Notes under the pieces: model-generated | Told to the model about the DNA's origin: nothing | Seen by the model: only the letters and a program-made list of their open reading frames with translations | Database searches by the model: none | DNA from: Pavlovales sp. CCMP2436 | Lineage: Eukaryota > Haptophyta > Pavlovophyceae > Pavlovales | Direction of reading: 5' to 3' | DNA length: 23,347 bases | Assembly (NCBI GenBank): GCA_026770615.1 | Contig: MU631440.1 | Location: 268,553-291,899, forward strand | Part shown: one piece after another, positions 8,842-17,780 of the stretch | How positions within the stretch are numbered: the first letter of the stretch is position 1 | Layout of the letters: each line of letters starts with the position of its first letter | Program-made: the position numbers and the translations under genes

Positions 8842-9180
8842 TTGCCGGGTTTGCCCACCCAGTTCGCCAGTGGACTGATCCCTGGTGATGAACTCTGGGA
8901 TAGACTCGCTCGCGGCGTGAAAGAGAACGTGCAGCGGCAGCGCCGGCAGCAAAACCTGCAGTGTCTGCGACAACAGCTGTCAGGCTACGGATCCAGCGTG
9001 GTGCTGGTCTGGCCGCAGACACTGACTGGACTATCAGTGGTTGATAACCAGTCCGGGCGCAGAGCCGGATTCAGACTGTTACGTCGGGATTTTGGGGCTG
9101 CTGCCCTCAGTCTCTTTTCCTGTAAATGTAGGATGTTAGACTTACTTCGACCTGCTTCCCGAGGCTCGGGATCCGACTAG
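8842..9180 (+). other. Unassigned coding-like stretch
   Basis: A frame open from about 8771 and continuing to TAG at 9178-9180 reads like protein in its middle part (GDELWDRLARGVKENVQR, QQNLQCLRQQLSGYGSS, TLTGLSVVDNQSGRR). Codon use is less GC-rich than in the PAT1 or ankyrin genes. The opposite strand is also partly open (a GKHSRSSDESSSGGDDGK frame ending at 8616), so strand is uncertain. No recognised domain was found. It may be a relic of a mobile-element protein. Confidence 0.2.
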
Positions 9181-9238
9181 CGCTGCAAGGACTGGTCGAG
9201 AGAAGGACCAGATCGGCGAACCCAACAACAGCGAAACC

Positions 9239-9400
9239 TTGGCAGCGGGCGCGTCAGCGGGTGCGTCAGCAGCAGGAGCCGCTGCCACACCGGTTGCCGC
9301 GTCCGCCAGGGGAGATGGCACCACCAGCTCCTCGATCCCCGCGTCAGCGGGCGCATCAGCGGGCGCGGGCGGAGGCGCCTGGGCGTGCTCCGCAGCCGCC
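9239..9400. repeat. Degenerate GC-rich minisatellite
   Basis: Words of the type gcgtcagcgggcgc and gcatcagcgggcgc repeat irregularly in two clusters (9245-9272 and 9339-9368). They give Ala/Pro/Asp-rich readings on the minus strand (DAPADAP). I do not consider this a demonstrated gene. Nearby, caaacatgagccagcaagc occurs twice (9464-9482 and 9500-9518). Confidence 0.5.
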
Positions 9401-9612
9401 AGGGCGTGCTCTGCTGCCCGGCGTACGCTGTCACACCACTCGGGCGACAAAAAAACTAAAACCAAACATGAGCCAGCAAGCTCAAAGTCTTCAAAACGCA
9501 AACATGAGCCAGCAAGCCCGCCAGACCCCGCAACCCAAAGTCCTGCGCCCGAGGCCCACCCCCGTCAAGGGGTGGGATAGAACGGGCCAGCAAATAAGCC
9601 GCGTATACTTGT

Positions 9613-9636
9613 GATTTTTGCCCCCAGGCAAAAATC
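9613..9636. repeat. Perfect 10-bp stem hairpin
   Basis: gatttttgcc, then ccca, then ggcaaaaatc. It resembles a bacterial terminator in shape, but in this eukaryotic setting it is more likely a relic inverted repeat. Confidence 0.6.
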
Positions 9637-9873
9637 TCAACACATGCGAGCCAGGCTAGCGAGGAGGTAATGTTTGGGATTCGCGAAGGTGGGCCGCACT
9701 CGCAGACGGTGTTGCATTTTCAGACGACGCGAGGGAGAGCAGTGAATGTCGGTCAGCGCGCCAGTCGAGAGTCGTCAGTCGTCGATCGTCGTGTAGATGA
9801 ACTGATTAGCGGTGGGGACGGTATCCGTGTACTCGGGGTGGTTCCCTGGATCTGAGCGTTTTTCAACACTTAA

Positions 9874-10292
9874 ATTCAGTAAGGGGATTGACAAAGGCCA
9901 GATATAGTCCATATTTTTTCCAATATTGCCAGCGAAGATTTTTTTGCCATATATTGCCGTATTTACAGTGGCAAGTTGACCAGGTAAATATGGCAAATAT
10001 ATAGCAAAAATATGGCAATATATATAGCAAAAATATAGACTTTATGTCCATATTTTTAACACACTTTTGCCATATATTGCCAAGGCGAAGTGGTCCCAGA
10101 TGAGCATGGCAGCTTCTGAGAACGCTATTCTGACGTTACTATGGTGATAGCACGCCGGTTGGCTCTATTAAGCAATCATATATCAATATATGGCACATAT
10201 AGCTTTTCTGGGCAGTTATATTCACTTATTGGGCAATACATAGGGAAATTATAGGCCAATATATTTGCCATATTTACAGTGGGAGGTCGGCC
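9874..10292. repeat. AT-rich repeat region built on TATGGCAAAAATAT words
   Basis: Many overlapping forms of atatggcaaaaatat and its inverse atatattgcc occur. A longer word, tatttacagtggcaagttg then acca, is repeated with changes at 9959-9982 and 10269-10292. Similar words occur at 5508-5520 and 13072-13130, so this is a dispersed family. No coding frame is evident. The MITE at 10297 is inserted at its right edge. Confidence 0.6.
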
Positions 10293-10296
10293 AATA

Positions 10297-10463
10297 TAGG
10301 GGATCGCGGGCAACAAGAACGGCGTTTATAGAGGCTGAGGCTGAGTTTCTTAACAAATTAAGTACAAACAATGCTTAAAATTGTTTAAATTATATACAAA
10401 CAATGCAAAAAAAAGAGGCTCAGTTTCTTAACACGACGGTTTCTTATTGCCCGCGATCCCCTG
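10297..10463. mobile_element. Miniature TIR element, copy 3 (167 bp, TA-flanked, inverted)
   Basis: The left end is TAGGGGATCGCGGGCAACAA (first base changed from C to T) and the right end is TTATTGCCCGCGATCCCCTG, flanked by TA. Its interior matches copy 1 when reverse-complemented (tgcattgtttgtatataat), so it lies in the opposite orientation to copies 1 and 2. Confidence 0.85.
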
Positions 10464-10778
10464 TAATAAAATCAATATATAGCCCCAAAAAAGCTATATC
10501 TGGCCTATGGCAAGCCTGGGGACGGACGTTTAACTAGATCCTCCGCGCACTTTAGGGTGCCGTTGTTTTAAAGATTACATTTTTAGGTAGGCCGCCTGAA
10601 ATCCTGAAAGGCTGAAAGGGAATCGAATCCTGAAAGGGTACTCCTGAACGGCTAACTAACTATACACAGACGATCGGGCTGAACGCTGTCGCGTCCGCGG
10701 CCCCGCGGAGAGGGCCAGTTCGGGATGAAAGAGACCTCTGCGGCTGCCGCCGCCACTGGCGGACCTGGGCCTGACACC

Positions 10779-11103
10779 NNNNNNNNNNNNNNNNNNNNNN
10801 NNNNNNNNNNNNNNNNNNNNNNNNNNNNNNNNNNNNNNNNNNNNNNNNNNNNNNNNNNNNNNNNNNNNNNNNNNNNNNNNNNNNNNNNNNNNNNNNNNNN
10901 NNNNNNNNNNNNNNNNNNNNNNNNNNNNNNNNNNNNNNNNNNNNNNNNNNNNNNNNNNNNNNNNNNNNNNNNNNNNNNNNNNNNNNNNNNNNNNNNNNNN
11001 NNNNNNNNNNNNNNNNNNNNNNNNNNNNNNNNNNNNNNNNNNNNNNNNNNNNNNNNNNNNNNNNNNNNNNNNNNNNNNNNNNNNNNNNNNNNNNNNNNNN
11101 NNN
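10779..11103. other. Assembly gap (325 Ns)
   Basis: Unknown bases. The flanks are very GC-rich on both sides, which probably explains the gap. Any reading frame that crosses it is meaningless. The GC-rich flanks 10680-10778 and 11104-11540 hold several open frames on both strands, but none with a recognisable domain. Confidence 0.98.
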
Positions 11104-11548
11104 GCGCGGCCCCGCCAAAGACGCCGGCCGCTCTGGATGACTACCACGGGCGATTGGCACCCCGGTGCCGAGCGCCGCCGCCCACTTCCCGACGCAGTTC
11201 GCGTGTGTTGGCCAGGGCGGGCGGCACCAGCGCAGGTGTCCGTGCATATGCCGCAGCACCACTCGCAGATGTCGTCAGGCTTCACCCTCTGTGCATTGGC
11301 CTGCGCTCACAACGCTCACGGCCGGCGGCGTCACGTCCGGTGAGTGCCACCGCACTCAGAGCCACCGACACGTGCGACGAGCTCCTCGTCGGCTCCTCGC
11401 TGTCAGATGGCGGCACGCCTTCTCCAGCGCAGTCGCATCCGCTCGCCACCGTGTGCCTTGCCGGCCTTACTCGAGTGGAATAGCCACTCGCGGACTATAC
11501 GCCCTGCCGGCAGGCCCCCTTCGATCGCATCGGCACGGCAGCGGAAGG

Positions 11549-11725
11549 TAACCCCTTCCCCCCCCCCCCCCCCCCCACCCCACCGCCTATTGCCTAGCGT
11601 CTGTCTACCCACCCACCCACTATAACTGCAAACTTACGTGCCCCCCCCCTGCCATGCCCCCTCTGCCCCCCCTGCCCCCCCTTCATCCCCCCCTGCATCT
11701 TGTCATGCCCCGACCCCTTCCCTCC
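11549..11725. repeat. C-rich low-complexity tract
   Basis: Runs of 7 to 19 C with short ctgcc interruptions (around 11558-11576 and 11641-11695). The complementary strand has G-runs able to form G-quadruplexes. Confidence 0.85.
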
Positions 11726-11813
11726 CCCTGACCCATAACGGTCAAATACTGGTCCAGGGTTTCTTAGATACCGTCCAAATCTTAATGCAGATGCAACTAT
11801 TGTAACTAAGTTT

Positions 11814-12027
11814 CGGCCGGAGGCGCCCGGCCGGCAGGCCCATCTTCGATCATGAGGATTTTTTGTTGGCCATTTAAAAGCTACACATAGGAAAATCAGG
11901 CCTAATAAATGGGGCTATTTGTCTATCTGACAGGCGCTTCCGGACCCGAACGCTTCCCCAATCCTAATTTTGTCGCGCCCAGACCCCGCCCCCCCCTGTA
12001 CTTCCTATCATATAAAAACATGAAAAT
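11814..12027. repeat. Second copy of the ~215-bp dispersed repeat
   Basis: It follows the same word order as 8028-8247, ending in tataaaaacatgaa. The stretch 12028-12600 has a degenerate ctcactc-type repeat (12066-12160), a (attt)n run and AT-rich sequence; no gene is supported there. Confidence 0.65.
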
Positions 12028-12639
12028 TAGCTAAATATTTCGGCGGGGGGAAGATTCCCATCACTTGAGTGAGTGGGTGGTCATTCATCCACTTGGTTGC
12101 TCCACCCACTCACTCCTCCTCCGCCCCTTCACCCACCGCTCACTCGGCTGGCAAGTGGGTGGAACGGCCCGCGTAGCCGATTTTATTTATTTATTTATTG
12201 AGCGTTGGTACGGCTGGCGGGCTGGGGCGCATTTGGCATCCCGCTGACGCTCACCTCAGCTTCAGCATCGTGGGCTGGCTGCCGAGTGTAACTAGTCATC
12301 TAGTTTGAGTTGAAGAAAACAGCCGCATGCTTTAATTAGCTTGACGTGCCTGGCTCACCTCTGAATAAAAATTATTTATTTATTCAATAAATCATTTAAT
12401 TTTATTCATCTGACCATCGCTCACTGCCCCCACTAGCAACCCCTCACTTCCGCCTTACAGGCAGCACATCATTCACTCAACCCCCCCCCCCAGCTGTTTC
12501 CACCCAACCCACGGAATCCCTTCCCCCCACATTGAAAATATTTATTGAGCCTATCTAAGAAACACTGCAACTACCCCCCCCCCCTGCACTACCCTGCCCC
12601 CTGCGCTGCCCTGGCTCCTAATTCCTGGCTCCTAACTCC

Positions 12640-12786
12640 TGATGATCGACGGCGCGGTGAAGACAGGAGGGATGGCCAACGCGCTGATGCCCGGCGCCAG
12701 CGGCGGGTCGGTGCAGAGGCGCAAGGCCTCGGCGCGCTCGCTGAGCGTCGCCTCCTCCTCGGCCTTGGTCCGCGGCCGTGCGACAT
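12640..12786 (-). other. Orphan GC3-rich coding-like segment
   Basis: On the minus strand a frame reads RTKAEEEATLSERAEALRL, then CTDPPLAPGISALAIPP, VFTAPSIIRS, then TAG. Nearly every third base is G or C and acidic residues alternate naturally. On the plus strand, MIDGAVKTGGMANALMPG followed by SVQRRKASARSLSVASSS is equally GC3-rich. I cannot choose the strand. No linked exon was found, so it may be an isolated exon or gene relic. Confidence 0.3.
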
Positions 12787-12824
12787 GTGGGCTGTGCGGG
12801 TCTGCTGGATTCTAACTGAACACG

Positions 12825-12981
12825 CCGTACGTACTAATCCTTACTGAAACTGAAAGCTTTTTCAGTTAGCTCTCGGGTTCAGTTAGAACTGAAACTGAAA
12901 GCCTTTTTTAGAAATTAGCTATAGAATAAATAAGATTCTTTCAATTTCAGTTTCAGCGTTCAGTAAGGAATTTACGTACGG
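12825..12981. mobile_element. Putative miniature inverted-repeat element (157 bp)
   Basis: The left arm CCGTACGTAC..TCCTTACTGAA and the right arm TTCAGTAAGGA..CGTACGG are inverted copies. Inside, gaaactgaaagc words also occur in both orientations. The target duplication is unclear. It is unrelated in sequence to the CAGGGGATCGC family. Confidence 0.6.
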
Positions 12982-13057
12982 TAGAATGGGCCTGCGAGTC
13001 CCGGCTCTCACGGCCTGATATTCGCTGCAATATCAGTCTTATTGTTCTTTTTTCCAA

Positions 13058-13130
13058 TATGAATATGATAATATGGCAAAAATATTGGAAAAAATTATTT
13101 GCTGGTAATACTAAATACTGCAAAAAATAT
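13058..13130. repeat. AT-rich TATGGCAAAAATAT-type repeat copy
   Basis: gataatatggcaaaaatatt and the following aaatactgcaaaaaatattg echo the family at 9874-10292. The surrounding stretch, 12982-13570, shows no gene I can support. Confidence 0.5.
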
Positions 13131-13570
13131 TGCCAATCTCGCTTATCCCAGAAACTGTCTGTCTGTCATACTAAAAATTACTAACAACTTGGAAACCGCT
13201 GGCGCTGAAAACTTGCGACTCGCAAGCAGTGCCATATGTTTATCACCTCCGAATAAAATAAGGAACCTCATTATCAGCCTGTTTGAGTCACAAACTTACT
13301 TTTGTGTTCGTTTGTTTGGAACCGGCGTAGCCTGGCGAACAAACGAACGAACGGACCCACGGATCGTGACAAACGAACTGCGGTTAAGCAGCGGTTCATC
13401 ACCCTCTCTATCACTCTTCTTTCGCCCCGCAGTGCTAGTGTTGTCAGGCTGCGCACGAGTGCTCACAGATTTTTTTAAAAGTTGGGCTGAGCGCGCTGCC
13501 AAACAAACGAACGCTTTCGAGAACGAACGGAGGGCGGGGGGGGGTAGAGCTGACGAACAAACGCGTTCGC

Positions 13571-13640
13571 CCGTTCGTTTGCCAAACTGTTCGGCAAACA
13601 TTTGTTTGGCAAACGTTTGTTTGCCTGTTTGGCAAACGCC
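13571..13640. repeat. Cluster of GTTTGGCAAAC inverted repeats
   Basis: gtttgccaaac (13577-13587) is the exact inverse of gtttggcaaac (13604-13614), which recurs at about 13627-13637. The related words cgttcgtttg and aacgaacg are scattered from 13300. It may be a degraded inverted-repeat element. Nothing else is seen before the PAT1 stop at 13915. Confidence 0.55.
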
Positions 13641-13914
13641 TGGCACCTTTCGCAAGTGGCACTTCCGATGATCCGGGTCGCGCTCCCATCGCCGCGTCAT
13701 GCCAAATTGCCGCCAGATGCGTGCGCTCAAAGCCGGCACTGCGATCGTACCTCCCCGCTGGCAGCCTTCGACTGCGGCCTCCCTCCCGCTCCTCCGGCGA
13801 CGGCCCCCGGAGCCGGGCGCTGGGCTTGAGGCACCCCGCCCGCCCCTCCAACCCCTCCGCCGTGCGTCCAGCAAAGCTGCCCATTCCCGCGCGCCCCAGG
13901 CCCGCCCCCGCCAG

Positions 13915-16900
13915 CTAGTCCGCGAGCGCTGCGCCCTCCTCCCGCGCCCCGCCCTCGCCCTCCTGGGCAGCGGGCGGCGGCGCGAGGCCGAGCGCATGCT
14001 GAACACGCGCGAGCGCGCCGAGCGCCGCGCCGTCGCCCTCGGCGGTGGCGGCGGCGATGGCGGCGCCGGAGAGGGAGGCAAGCGCCATGTTGAGCTCGGC
14101 GTGCCGCACCACCTCAGCGAGCAGTTCGTCGGGCAGTACGGCCACCTCGCGCGCCGCCGCGACCATCGCGAGGCCCGCCAGCGAGTCGCGCGCGGTGGGC
14201 GGCAGCGCAAAGGTCGCGGCCATCACGGCGCTCCCCAGCTCCGCCCACTGCTGCGCGGGCGGCGCGGCTGCGGCGGCAGCCGCGGCGGCGGCGGCCGCGC
14301 GCGCCTTCACCCCGCGCAGGCCGGCGACGGCGGGCGCGGGCGCGCGGCGGTCGGCGGCGTAGGCGGGGAGCGCGCGGAGCAGGGCAAGGCCGGCGTGGGC
14401 GCAGAGGCGCTGCTCGGCCGAGTCGGGCAGGCTGAGCGCGCGCGGCTCGAGGCAGCAGGCGCCCAGCGCCTCGACGACTACGCGCCTCCCCTTTGCGCAC
14501 GTGAGCAGCTGCGCTAGCCCGCCCTCCGCGCCTCCCCCGGCGGCGGAGGCGGCGGGCAGTAGCAGCTCGGCGAGGACGCCGAGGCTCTGCGCGCGGGTGG
14601 GGGGCGGCTTGCTCCCCGCCTCCGCGAAGGTGGTGGGCACGCTGCTCCTCCGCGCGGTGAGCAGCCTGCCCACGCTCATCTCCAGCAGCACCGCGCGGCA
14701 CTTGTCGACAGTGCTCCGCACGCCCCACGCGAGCGCGCGCGCCTCGGAGCGCTCGCGGCCGGAGAGGCCATCGTCGCCGAGCACGTCGGCGTCGGCGTGC
14801 TCGTCCGCGGCGGCCTCGGCGGGGGTGGGGACGGAGATGAGCGGGCGCGGGGTGCGCAGCTTCTTGCCCGGGTCGACGTGCACCTTCATCACCCCCTGGC
14901 CGAGCGAAGAGGTGAAGTCGATCAGCTTGCCCGGGCGCAGGCCAACGGGTAGCGGCTGCCGCTTCGAGTCGAGCGCCACGAGAACCTCGGCGGGGAGCGA
15001 GGCGCGCGCGGCCTCCTTGGCCGTGGGCTTGCCCCCCTTCTTGGCGGCGCTGGCGGCGACCTCGGCGCCGGCGCCGGCACAGGCGAGGGCGTTGGTGCGC
15101 TTGCAGTGCATCACAAAGGCGTAGTAGTCGTCCTCAAGCACGTCGTTGACCGCCACCTGCTGGTGCTGGTGCCTGCGCGCGTGCGAAACAAAAAAGAGCG
15201 GCGCGAAACGAAAAAAGAGGCAGAGTGGTCAGATTGGCACCCCCCCCCCCCCAAAGAAAAAAAGTACTGGACAGCAGGGGTACAGTTGGGGAATTGCAAG
15301 AGCGGGCGGGGCGTTGACTAGCACAGGCACGGGTCTCGAGGCGATGAGTAGTAAGTACTGTAAACTGTAAACTGATTCTTTCATTAAACTGTAATGAAAA
15401 CTATAGAGAGGCACGGGCCTCGAGGGGAGCGCCGGGGACGGGTTGGCGGTTCTGGGGCGTTACCTAACCGAATATATAAACGAATATATATGCGGGGAGA
15501 GGGAGGGGTCGTACGTAGCCGAATATATAGATGAATAAATATATGTATGCGGGCGGGGGGGGGGGCGTTACCTGACGATCATCTCGAGCTCGGCCAAGGA
15601 CATCCGAGCGCCGACGCGCGCGGTGGGCGGAAGCTTCGGCATGCCGGGCAGCAGCGAGGCCCACACGGGCGCGCCGCCCGGGCCGTACGGGCTCTGCGGC
15701 GCGGCGGCGGCCGCGGCGGGCGGCGGCCTCGGCGGGGGCGGTGAGGCGCGCGGGCGGTTGTCAGAGGGGGTGCCGGCCGGGATGCCCCCGCTGGCGAGGG
15801 CGCCGCGGAGGATGTGCTGCACGGCTGCGAGCTCTGCCTGCCCGGCGGCGGCGCGCTGGCGGTAGGAGAGCGCCTGCACACCCGCCGCGTTGAGCCTCGC
15901 AACGATCTGCTGCTCCGCCTCGCCGAGCACGCGCAAGTCCGCGCCCGGCTGGAGACGCAGAGCGGGCAGCTGCGCGTGCTGCGAGTGCAGGGTGTTGCAC
16001 TCGTACTCCAGTTGGCCGGACTCGTAGGTGAGCGTGCGGAGCATGTTCACCAGCCCGCGCTCAATCTCCGCCAGCTGCGCGACCGACGGCGCGCCGCCGC
16101 CCGCGCTCCTGTGCGGCAGCGGCGGCGTGGGCGCACGCGGGCCGGCGGCCGCGTCCACGTAGCTCACCTCTGCAGGCGGCAGTGGCGGCACAGCGCCTGG
16201 CGGCAGCGGTGGGAGCGGCGGCGGGCGTGGCGCGCCTGGCGGCGGCAGCTGCGACGGCCGCGGCAGCGGCGGCGGCACGGCGGCGAGTGCGGCCTCGAGC
16301 GCGCTCACGTCCAGTGCGTCCGCCGGCAGCGGCGGCTGCACGTACGGCTGCTGCTGCTGCGGCTGCGGCGTGGGGCGCAGCGTCGCGACGGCCGCGGCCT
16401 CGAGCGCGCTCACGTCGAACGCGCCCACCGGCATCGCCGGCACCTGCCCCTGCGACGGCAGCGGCGCTGCGCGCGCAAGCGTGACGCTCAAGTGACCACC
16501 GGCGAGGAACATCCCGTCGAGCCGGTCCACCGCCGCCGCCTCGGCCGACGGGTCCGCGTACGTCACGATCACGATGTCAGTCTCGCTGCGCGGGTCTGAC
16601 TGCAGCGAGAAGCTCGAGAGCTCGCCAAAGTAGCCAAGCAGCAGGCGCACTTGCTCCTCGCCGAGCCGCGGCACGCCCGCGACGCGCACGTAGGTGATCT
16701 GGCGCGGCTCGGGCGCGCCCGCCTTGCACTGCTCTCGCTCCTGCGCGAGCAGAGCGCGCTCGCGCAAGAACTGCTGCGCGCGCTCGGCGGCCTCGTACTC
16801 GGCGGCGCCCATCATCGGACCGCCGAACGTGAGTTCGTCGTGCGCGCCGGCCGTGTCGCCGAATGTGTCGTCGTTGAAGGTGTCGCGGTCGAAGTCCTCA

Positions 16901-16941
16901 TTCTCGACCATGTCGTCGTCGATCTCCCCCTCATCGGCCAT
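13915..16941 (-). CDS. PAT1: PAT1-family mRNA decapping/decay factor with an N-terminal RRM-like domain, 875 aa, two exons
   Basis: Exon 1 is 16941-15572 and exon 2 is 15172-13915; donor cag/gtaacg and acceptor gcgcgcag join in phase 2, giving 876 codons with TAG. The start MADEGEIDDD has a good context (gacATGG); the frame stays open upstream to 17268, so a longer start cannot be excluded. Residues 22-28 are FNDDTFG, the conserved N-terminal PAT1 motif that in known family members binds the DDX6/Dhh1 helicase. Residues about 82-158 look like an RRM. A Pro-rich linker (160-330) contains DVSALEAA twice (178-185, 213-220), and a helical part follows. The PAT1 C-terminal region begins across the splice junction (AELEMIVRHQHQQ, VLEDDYYAFVMHCKR) and goes on with SLGQGVMKVHV, WGVRSTVDKCRAVLLEM and KGRRVVVEALG. 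Expected role: scaffold linking Lsm1-7, DDX6 and Dcp2 in P-bodies. Confidence 0.85.
15173..15571 (-). repeat. PAT1 intron with an internal copy of the donor edge
   Basis: The donor edge on the plus strand, ggggcgttacctgac (15562-15576), recurs as ggggcgttacctaac at 15454-15468. On the sense strand this makes a second tag/gtaacgcccc site 108 bases into the intron. The intervening sequence holds repeated cgaatatata words. A further pair, gcacgggtctcgagg / gcacgggcctcgagg, lies at 15327 and 15411. Confidence 0.75.
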
Positions 16942-17130
16942 GTCCTGAGGAGGGCGCGCGCCGTGCGCGCTGCGCGACTCGGGCTCGAAGCAGCCGCGGG
17001 TTCTTGCTCCCTCGCGCGCGCTCAATTCTTTTTTAAACCTCCACGCGTACGCTGAAGGCCCCCTCCCTCGGGCATGCAGGCTCTTTAGGGCTACTCGCGT
17101 GGGAGCGCGCGTGCGTTCCCCCCGCGCGCG

Positions 17131-17668
17131 AGCGTCCGCCGAGTTCAAAAGTGTGCGAGCACCCGCCAGCGTGGGTGCGAGCATGAAAAACATACCTGTA
17201 CGCTCGAAGATATGAGGATACGAGCCATGTAACAGCCTCATCACTAATGAGAGTGCGTGGAGGAGCACAGGCCACTAATGTGCTACAGATAGCTAGTCAG
17301 CGTCCGCCGAGTTCAATAACGCGAACCAGTCGAACTCAGCCGATGATGGCTTCACCGCGCTGATGGCGGCAAGCAACTCTGGCCACGCCGAGTGCGTGCA
17401 CCTCCTGCTTGAGGCGGGCGCCGGCGCGAACCGCGACGATGCGGACGAACCAATGTCACCCAGTTAATTAGCGTCCGCTGAGTTTAAAAGTGCCTCGTCT
17501 CAAGCGAGGTGCATGCGTGGCGGCCGCGATGGCGCTCCTTTACGCATGCCATCGATGTTTGAGAGTCAGCGCTAGCGAAAGTGAGGGTCGGGGCACTGAT
17601 CGAGCCAGCTCATGCGTGTGCAGGCCGTGCCCCCCCCACCCCCCCGTTAGCGTCCGCCGAGTTTAAAA
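17131..17668 (+). repeat. Four copies of AGCGTCCGCCGAGTTYAAAA at ~170-bp spacing
   Basis: Copies start at 17131, 17299, 17470 and 17649 (spacings 168, 171, 179). The last two are each followed by atggcgctcctttacgc, at 17529 and 17781; the latter is the start of the ankyrin gene. The block therefore looks like repeated duplication of the 5' region of an ankyrin gene. On the minus strand the box reads LLNSADA, echoing the ankyrin word NSADA, so it might be inverted coding relics instead of a promoter box. Confidence 0.65.
17320..17466 (+). pseudogene. Ankyrin-repeat fragment
   Basis: A frame reads ANQSNSADDGFTALMAAS, NSGHAECVHLLLEAG, AGANRDDADEP and then stops (TAA at 17464-17466). It is one ankyrin repeat with parts of its neighbours, directly after the 17299 copy of the box. 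It lacks a plausible start and is best seen as a truncated duplicate of the gene at 17781. Confidence 0.7.
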
Positions 17669-17780
17669 GCGCTTTTGCCTTCGTCCGTCGGTCAACCTTG
17701 CATTGGGGGAAGCAGGCCGGGCCTGGGGGGACCTGATCCGTCGGCATCCGGGGACCTGACCCGGCTCTCCCAGCCCGCTG

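Noticed and set aside
9261..9614. Open frame containing MSQQA twice
   Set aside because: The duplication is a 19-base direct repeat; the rest is low-complexity Pro/Arg/Gln with no family match or clear codon bias.
9613..9636. Rho-independent terminator
   Set aside because: The hairpin fits by shape, but the gene structure here is clearly eukaryotic and no gene ends there.
10656..11483. Open frames spanning the N block on both strands
   Set aside because: They cross 325 unknown bases, and the flanks show no recognisable domain.
12238..12290. A 24-base micro-exon on the minus strand (PAHDAEAE) between cag and gtgagc
   Set aside because: Splice words fit, but no partner exon with matching phase could be found.
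16942..17268. N-terminal extension of PAT1 from the upstream open frame
   Set aside because: The residues are low-complexity Arg/Ala-rich, and the MADEG start has a good context and puts FNDDTFG at the usual distance.
17131..17668. Regularly spaced 20-base repeats as a CRISPR array
   Set aside because: Spacers are about 150 bases, copies are degenerate, two are followed by the same gene start, and the DNA is eukaryotic.
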